Assembly: GCA_029884165.1 (NCBI GenBank)
Contig: JAOUIH010000035.1
Coordinates: 1-32,588, forward strand
DNA: 32,588 nucleotides
Reading direction: 5' to 3'
Source of the DNA: Gammaproteobacteria bacterium
GTDB lineage: Bacteria; Pseudomonadota; Gammaproteobacteria; Steroidobacterales; Woeseiaceae
This document shows, piece after piece, positions 8,101-17,100 of the stretch. The notes beneath the pieces are model-generated. The model was not told the DNA's origin. It did no database searches and was given only the letters and a program-made list of their open reading frames with translations. The translations under genes were made by a program, and so were the position numbers. Each line of letters starts with the position of its first letter. Position 1 is the stretch's first letter.

Positions 8101-11100
8101 ACCTCGGGCAGCATCTCGGGATCCTCGCTGAGCGATTCGAGCACCAACGCGGCGGCAAGCGCCATCGCCATCGGCGGCGGCGACGGCGCCGACACGATCA
8201 CGAACAGCGGCTCGCTGGGCACGATACACGCCGGTTCGACGGCGACGGGCGTCGCCGCAGCCCTCGGCATCAGCGGCGGGCTTGCGATAAACGGCGACGC
8301 AGAGAACGTCGAGGTCAGCGGCAAGTCCGTCAGCGACGCGAGCGTGACGGCGACGGCCGACGCCGTCGCACTCGACGGCGGCGGCGGTGGCGACATCATA
8401 CGGAACAGCGCCGACATCGGCCGCGTCGAGGCGCTCTCGAACGCGCTGGGCGTCGCCGCGTCGGTCGACATCGCCGGCTCCTTCTCCTACAAGGGCAACA
8501 CCGACTCCAGCGTATCCGGCCAGGCGGTCAGCGACACGAGCGTGACGTCGCAAGCCTCCGCCGCCGGCATCCGCGCCGGCGCAGACGACGATTACATCGA
8601 GAACAGCGGCAATCTCGAGTCGGTCTATGCGAAAGCGGACGCGACCGGCGTGGCGGCTGCCGTATCCGCGGCCGTCGCCGTGACGGTGAAGGGCGATTCC
8701 AAGGCCGACATCGAGGGACAGGCGCTCAGCAAGGGTAGCGTGCTGGCCGCGGCGGACGCACTCGGAATAGGCGCCGGCGATGGGGACGACGAGATCGCCA
8801 ACACCGCAGACACCCTGCATATCAAATCGGAATCGGATGCGATCGGCGTCGCAGTCGGCGTCGGCGTCGCAGCCTCGGTCACCGTGACCGGCAATTCCGA
8901 GGCGGACGTCAGCGGTGCCGCGCTCAGCGACACCAGCGCACGCTCCGTCAGCATATCGACCGGAGTCTCCGGCGGCGCCGGCGACGACATCATCGGCAAC
9001 GGCGAGATCATCGTCGATGAGGATGGCGAGGTGGTCGGCAACAACGGCGACATGACCGTGCTGGCCGAAAGCGATGCGACCGGCATTGCGGCATCCGTCG
9101 AGGTAGCTGCTGCCGTCACCTTCAAGGGCACGCAGCAGGCGGACGTGAAGGGCCAGGCGGCGAGCGATGCCAGCGTGACGGCCCAGTCGCACGCCACCGG
9201 CATCGACGGCGGCAGCGGCCTGGATACGCTGACGAACGCAGGCAACATCTCCCTGATGACGCAGGACGTGGTCGATGCAGACGCGCTCGGCGTGGCGGCT
9301 GCGCTCACGGTGTCGGGCAACCTCGCCATCAAGGGCGTGGCCACCGGCGAGACGGAGGGCGCCGCGGCGAGCCGCGCCGCCGTGACAGCGGAGGCCGTGG
9401 CAACCGGCCTCGACGGCGGCGATGACCGCGACGTCATCACGAACTCCGGGACGATTACGGCGCTGCCCGCCGCAAAGGCCAAGGGAATTTCGGCGTCGCT
9501 GACGGTAGCCGGCGGCATGTCCGGCGAGACCAACGGGGCGGCGATGAGCGAGTCGGACGTGACCGCCAGCGCGAGCGCCGTCGGCATCGACGGCGGATCC
9601 GGCAACGACGACATCTTCAATACCGGTGCCATCGACCTGCTCCGGCAGGGCGTCAACCAGGACGAGACCGACGCCTATGCGCTCGGCATCGCCGCGACGC
9701 TCAACGTGTCCGGCACGATCGCCGGCGATGCCGGCGGAGAGGCTCTGGCGAGCGCGAACACGATCGCGACCGCCGCCGCGACCGGCATCGCAGGCGGGGA
9801 CGGCTCCGACTACCTGGTCAACAGCGCCCCCATCACGGCCGATGTCGATGCCGACGCGAATGCGGTCGGCGTCGCGGCAAGCGTGACCCTTTCCGGTACC
9901 GGCTCGGCCAGCGGCGCCGCGATCGCGGAAGCGCGGGCGGATTCGAGCGCCGCTGCACAAGGCGTCGCGGGCGGCGCGGGCGACGACGAGCTGGTCAACA
10001 CCGGCTCGATCGCGCTCGTCAGCGACGCGGACGCCGACGCGACCAGCGTCAGCGTTTCGCTCGCGGTCGCGGCGCGCGGCGTCGCCGAGTCGAGGTCCAT
10101 GGCCGACGGCTCGGCCACGGCGACTGCGCGAACCGTCGGCCTCGACGGCGGCGCGGGCGAAGACACGGTAACCGCCTCGACAGGCGGCATCTTCACCGGG
10201 GCGCTATCCAGCGCGACGGCGACCTCGGTGTCGGTGTCCGGCGCCGGATCCATCGGCGTCGGCACGAACGAGGCCGTCGCCGACTCGTCCGCGCTCGGTG
10301 TGTCCTACGCGGCCGGCATCGACGGCGGCGACGATGCCGACACGATTACCAATGCGAGCCTGGTGAACGCCGTCTCGGCGGCCGCAGCCAAGGCCACGAG
10401 CACGACGGTCACGGTGTCCTTCGGCGTCGGCGCATCCGACTCGATCAGCCTGGGAGACTCGTCGGCGACGGCGAGCGCCATCGCGGCCGGCATCGAGGGC
10501 AGCGGCGGCGACGATACGATCACCAACGAGGCCCAAATCTTTGCGGGCAGGATCGGCGCCGACCCCATGGCGACGGCCGAAGCCGGCAGCACGACGGTGA
10601 GCGTCGGCATCTCGGCGGGCTACTCGGAGTCCGCCGCGTCCTCCAACTCCGCGGCGCTCGCCGAGGCGAGCGCGTTCGGCCTCAGCGGCGGCGCAGGCGA
10701 CGACCACATCGTCAACTCCGGCATCCTGAACGCCGGTGTCGCCGGCGACATCGACGCGGCATCCGGGCCGCTGGCCGAGGCCAGGGCGCGGACCCGCACG
10801 GTCGACGTCGGCCTCGCCGTCGGCAGTTCGATACGCAGCGCGAGCGCCGACTCCTCGGCGAACGCGGTTTCCAACGTCGCCGGCATCGCCGGCGGCGACG
10901 GATCGGATTTCGTCGAGAACACAGGACTCGTCAACGCCTACTCCGGCGCGCAGGCGACCGCAAGCTCCACGACGACCAGCGTGTCACTGACGCTCGGCGC
11001 GTCCGAAGGCAGCGCGGAAGCCAGCGCCGCCTCGCGCGCGACCGCGATAGCGAGCGGCATCGACGGCGGTGCCGGCGATGACGTGCTCAACAATTCGTCA

Positions 11101-14100
11101 GACCTGAACGTCCGCTCCGACTCGCTGGCCTGGTCGAGTTCATCCAGCCTGAACCTGAACATCGCGTCGCTCGGTACCGCGAGCCAGACGGCGGCGGCGA
11201 ACAGCTCGTCGACGGCGGAGTCCTTCGCGCGCGGCATCTACGGCGGCGAAGGCAAGGAGACGATCGACGCGACGGGTCTGTTCAGCGTCGAGGCATCGAG
11301 CAACGTATACAGCAGGGCTCGTGCGTCGACGGTCACCGGCCTGTCGGCCGGACAGAACGACCAGCACGCGCAGTCGCGGGCCGAGACCACGGCCGCGTCC
11401 CTCGCGATCGGTATCGACGGCGGACTGGGCGACGACACCATCGGGGCCGGCGCGATCCTGGACCTCACGTCGACCGCGCATGCCGATTCGTCGGGCGTGT
11501 CCTCGACGAACAGCGGTCTCAACATCGCCGGCTCCAGCAGCGGCGAGGCCTATTCGGACGCGCGCGCTACGGTGCTGGCAGAGGCGATCGGCATGCGCGG
11601 CGGCGACGCGGAACTCGCGGCCGGTCAGACCGACGCTGACACAATCACCGTCAGGGCACCCATCGCAATGAGCGCGGTGGCCAGCGGCTCTAGCAGCTCC
11701 TCCGCCAGCGCCGACGTGCTGGCCGTGTTCGGCAGCACGCAGGGCACGTCGGTTGCCGACGCCTCGGCCACTGTTCTGGCACGGAGCATCGGCATCGACG
11801 GCGGCGCCGACGCAGATATCGTCAGCACGGTCCTCGACGAGGCGACCGGCATGGGCGGCGACCTCGACGTCACGGCCGCCGCGGCCGCATCGGTGGTTTC
11901 CGTATCGACGGCGAACGGCGACGTCGGTTTCGGCAGCGCGTCGACGATGGGCGTCTCGGATGCGTCGGCGCGAATCGAAGCAGAAGCGCTCGGCATCGAC
12001 GGCGGCAGCGGCGACGATACGATCCGGCTCGGCCGGCCGGTATCGGCGAAGGCAATCACGAGCGGCAACGTGCAGGCGACCTCGACGGCGAACGCAGATG
12101 CGGCCTTCGGCGACGCGTCCAGCGCGACGGTCTCCGACGCATCCGTCGACATTACCGCGGTCGCGACCGGCATCCTGGCCGGCGCGGGCGCGGACGGCGT
12201 ATTTATCGATAGCAGCGCGGAGGTTACCGCGCTGTCCAACGGCAACGTCACCTCGACGTCGAACTCCAATGCCGCCTCGACCTTCTTCGGCGACGCGTCC
12301 AGCGGCGCGGTCTCCGACGCATCGGCCCGCCGGCACGTGGCGGCACTGGGCGTGGACGGCGGCAGCGGCGACGACACGATCGAGGTCGGCCCGGACGGGC
12401 GCCTGGTCGCCCGCGTGAGCTCGAACGGCAGCGTGACGTCAATCGCACACGCGAACGCCGACGCCGGCTGGTTCGGCGACGCGTCGGCGACGACGGCCTC
12501 GGCCGCAGCCTCCGAGGGAGCGGCGAATACGCTTGCGATCACGGGCGGCGACGGCAATGACCACATCATCAACCGAGGCACGGTGGCTGCGGATGCCGGA
12601 GCGGTATTGACGGTAACCAACGTCAGCGTCGCATTCGCCGACGCGACTTTCGGCGATGCCTACGCCGGCGCGATTTCCAATTCCGCGGCCAGCGGCAGCG
12701 CGACGGCGCGCGGCATCAGCGGCGAGGCCGGCAACGACACGGTTGAGGCCCTCGGCAACATGGGCGTCAACGCGTCGGCCGGTGCGGTGATACAGGGCAT
12801 CACGGTCGCGCTCGCGGATTCCAGTTACGGCGACGCGGACACGCTGGCCATATCCCGCAACACGGCCGGCAGCGATGTCGTCGCACGCGGCATAGACGGC
12901 GGCGACGGCGACGACGTGGTGACTACGGCAGGTTCGACGGCCGTCGTCGGCGAGGCATTCGTCAGCGTCGCCCAGCTGACGGTCAGCGGCAGCGGCCCGG
13001 CTTATTCGGATGCGAGAACTGCTGCGACGGCGGAGGTCTCCGGCATCGACACCGGTGATGGCGACGACACCGTCGTGCACGGCGGCGATTTTCTCGTTGC
13101 CGCGGCGCCGCAGGTCGGCGTCGCGACGCGCACCTACGGTCGGGGCGGGTATGTCGACGGCCGGGTCGGGATCGACCTCGGTGCGGACGCGCGCGGCATC
13201 TCCGCCGGCGCGGGCAACGACAGCCTCACCAACGACGGCACGCTGCTGGTCGTCGTCGGGCGGCAGGCCCGCTCGAAGCTGACGGGCGACGCGGCGATCG
13301 GCACGAACGTCGTCACGGATTCGAGCCGCATCGGCCATTCGGCCGAATCCATCGTGGGGAAATGGCTGCGGATCGACCAGGCCGATGCGCCGCCGCTGTT
13401 CGCGCTCGTGGAGAGCTTCGACCCGGACACGGGCAGCATGACGCTGCGCGAACCGCTGCCGGCAGGCGTGCCTGCCAGCACCGGCTATACGCTGTTCGAC
13501 ACCATGGGCGGCGGTCCCGATATCCTGGCGGGCAGCGCCACCGTCGGTGGCCGTGCCAACGTCGAGGCTCGCACGGCCGGCCAGGCCGGCGCCGCCGGCA
13601 TGTCGGGCGGCGACGGTGACGACACGATGACGAACACCGGCGAACTCCGCGTCCACGCGAGCAATGCGACGCAGGCCGGCACGATCACGATCGCCAACAA
13701 TATCCGTGCGAACGTCCGTACGGATAGCAATGTACTGGCCATCGGCATGGACGGCGACGAGCTGTTCTCTGCAGAAGCAACCGGGGCCGACGTGCTGACC
13801 AACACCGGCCTGATCGATGTTTCGGCCATGTCGGCGATCGACTTCGGTTCGCTGAGCCTCAACTACTCCGGCCGGACCGCGGTCGAGGCCGGCGGCGAGG
13901 CCGGCGCAGCCTCCATGGGCATGCGCGGCGCCGGCTCGAACGACACGATCGACAACACCGGCGCGCTGAGCGTTGCGTCGCTGGCATCGATCGGCGCTGC
14001 CCAGCGTGCGTTCACGTGGTTCGGCAGCATCGACCAGGAACTCGTCTTCGCCGGCAGTGCAAGCTCGACCGGACTGTCGGGCGGGACCGGTGACGACACG

Positions 14101-17100
14101 CTCCGAACGAGCGGTGCGATCGACGTGTCCGGCACAGCCGAAGCGTCGATACTCGGCGCAACCAGCAACGTAGTTTTCTTCAATCCTTTCTTCTTCATCA
14201 CGCAGAACCGGGTCGAGAACGTCGTCGACGTCGCGCTGGACAGCGATGCCAGGGGCATCGATGCCGGCGACGGCAACGACAGCGTCGAAAACGCCGGCCA
14301 GCTGGCCGTCACGGCGATGGCGATCCCGCGTGGGCTCGGGGCAAACCCGGCCTCCGGCTGTCCGCCCGCCCCCTGCGCGGCGAGCGCGGTATCCGACTTC
14401 ACCGGCTACTCCGAGACCGGTGCCAGCGCGAGCGTATTGAACACCGCAATGGCTTCCGGAATCGCCGGAACCGGGGGCAGCCACGACGTGACGAACTCCG
14501 GCGACGTCAGTGTCGAGGCGCTGGCCGTAGCGACGTCCTATGCGCAGGCCAGCGAGGTCCTCGCCGCAGACGACCAGTCGACGATCTCCGCCATCGAGGC
14601 CCCGACCGTGTTCGTCGACGGCGCGCTCGCCGGCACCGAGGCGGACCTGGCCGGCAAGCAACTCAAGCTCCCCGGCTCCGACCTCGGATTCGTCCGGCTG
14701 GCATCGGACGTTACCGCCATCGACGGCCAGCTAGGCGCCAACCAGTTCGAGGATACGTCGGCCACCGAGCTCGATCCGGCACGGGTCATCGGCACGACGA
14801 TCCGGTTCCCGGGCGCCGATACCGACGCGTTCGCAAGCGTGGTGACCGCATTCGACCAGGGCGTGTTCACGCTGGCCGATTCGCTACCGGTCGACGATCA
14901 GAACAATCCGCTGGTCGCGGTCGACGACCCGTACACGCTATCCGTCCCGACGACCACGGTGACGAATTTCGACGCGGCCAGCGGCCGATTCGAACTGGAC
15001 GACGCGCTGCCGACCGGCGTCGCTGCCGGCCAGGCCTATACCGTGTCCCTGGTCAGTGCCGAACAGGGTCCCGGGTCGGCGACCTTCGTCGACGCGACCC
15101 GCATCGGCGAGCCGCGCGAGAACCTGGTCAATAGCTGGGTCCGTTTCGCACAGGACCCCGACTACGTCGCGTTCGTCAACGAGTTCGATCCCGATACGGG
15201 CACGTTCACGCTCGACAGCAGCATACCGTTCGCGCTCGAGGCGCTCGAGATCTATGAACTGTCGACCGTGCGCGACGGGGCATCCGGATCCACCGCTATT
15301 GCGCGGGCGGCCGGCGTCGATCTCGGCGGCGGCGATGCCCGGATCGATAACGCCGGCGTGCTTGACGTCAGCGCGATCGCACAGGCGCGCACGCAGGTGC
15401 TGGCCATCCGCGGTGCCGCGACGGCAGCGGCGACCAGCCAGGCCGAGGCGCTGGGCATACACACGCGTGACGGCGATGACACGATCACGAACCACGAGAC
15501 CGGCCGGGTGCAAGTCAGCGCGGCCGCCTCCACGAACTCGAGTTCCGGCACGCGCAGCGCGACCGTGCGGGCCTGGGGCATCGACGCCGGTGAGGGCGCA
15601 AACACGATATCCAACGCCGGCTCGATCGGCGTCAGCGCGCGCCTGCTGCCGGAAGACGAACTCGCCGTTAGCGTCGGCGCCGTGCCGGGTGATGATGTCG
15701 GCACTCCGGTCGACCCGTTCCGCGCGGAGGCCTTTGGTATACGTACCGGCGGCGGCGCGGACCTCGTGACCAATGGCGGCAACCTGCTGGTCGTCGCCGA
15801 AGGGGGCGACCCGAATACCGATACCGCACTGCTGGCCATTGGCATCTCGACCGGTGAGGGAGATGACGTTGTGCGTAACCTGGGCACGCTATCGGCCTTC
15901 GTTATTGATAACGATGTCGCATCCGACGGCGTAGCAATCGAACTCGGCGACGGCAACGACACGCTGCATCTCGGCGCCATGTCAATGACCACTGGCAGCG
16001 TCGCGCTGGGCGACGGCGACGACGTCCTGCACCTGTACGGCAACCCGGTCATCGTCAGCGTATCGGGCGAATTGATCGATCCGCTCGCCGGCGAGGGCAT
16101 CGACACGCTTGTATTGCATGACTCGGGTCGCTTCGACAGCACGCCGGACGGGTTCGAGGAAACCGGCAAGACCGGCCCCGGCGCCTACTGGCTGCCCACG
16201 CTGTCCACGATGGAGGACCTGTGGATAGAGGAAGGCGAACTGGAAGTCGACGGCGACTACGCGTTCTCCCTGACCGGGCAGTTCCGCACCCTCGTCTACA
16301 GCGACGGCCGCCACGGACAGTTCGCGGCGAGCGGCGCGGTAAGCCTCGACGGCTCGATCGAGGTCGGCCGGATAGGCGAGTCCTACATCGTCGACGGAAC
16401 CCGGTACGAGCTCGTTTCGGCGAGCAGCGTGACGGGCGAATTTGCCGACGTAACGATCCCTGGATCGACACCACTGCTCCGTTTCGAGCTGGCAACGGAG
16501 CCGCAGCGCGTCGACCTGGTCGCCGTGGCAGAGCCCTTCGATTCGGTTGCGTCGAACCCGCTGCTCGCGCGCATCGCGGCCAATCTCGACACGATCGCCC
16601 CGGGGTCCAGCGGCGAATTCCGCGACGACCTGGGCCGCCTGCAGGCAATGTCGGCCGGCTTCGACCGCGCGCTGGAGAGCTACAGCCCGGACGCGCACCA
16701 GGTCGCGAACGAGGGCGCGACCAGGCTCATCCAGCAGGGCACCGCATTGCTGCAGAGCCACCTGCGGAACAGCCGCGACCTGTACCGCCAGGATCGGCCG
16801 GGCGCAACGATGCAGAGCAGCCTCGCGGTCTTCGCCAGCAGCAACGGCTACCTCGGCGTCGGGCTCGGCTCGGCGACGGCGCTGCCCATGCCGGCCTTCG
16901 GCGCCATCCCGGACTGGGCGGCACTGCAGGGCGCGTCGGGACAGGCGACGGCTGCGGCGGCATCCGGCCCGGGCGGCGTCCGGTCGCAGGCCTGGCTGCT
17001 CGGCCTGGGTTCGCGCGGCGATTACAGCGCGGTCGACGGCTACACCGCGTTCGAGCAGGACACCGGTGCCTTCGGGGCCGGCTACGACTTCCGGGTCACG

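Larger units (their letters stand above)
5600..16050 (+). repeat. About 54 in-frame repeats of ~65 codons with GGxGxDxIxN
   Basis: By eye I count about 54 copies, from VDAGDGDDTLV (near 5620) to VALGDGDDVLHLYG (near 16010), a mean spacing of about 65 residues. Conserved blocks per unit are (a) a GI(D/S)GGxGxDxIxNxGxL turn, (b) a small-residue strand such as AxATGVAVSLSVAG, and (c) GxAxSDxSxxAxAxA. RTX nonapeptides normally run in tandem every 9 residues; here there is only one per unit. Copies vary, and a few are degenerate (for example MRGGDAELAAGQTDADTI and MDGDELFSAEATGADVL). Confidence 0.88.
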
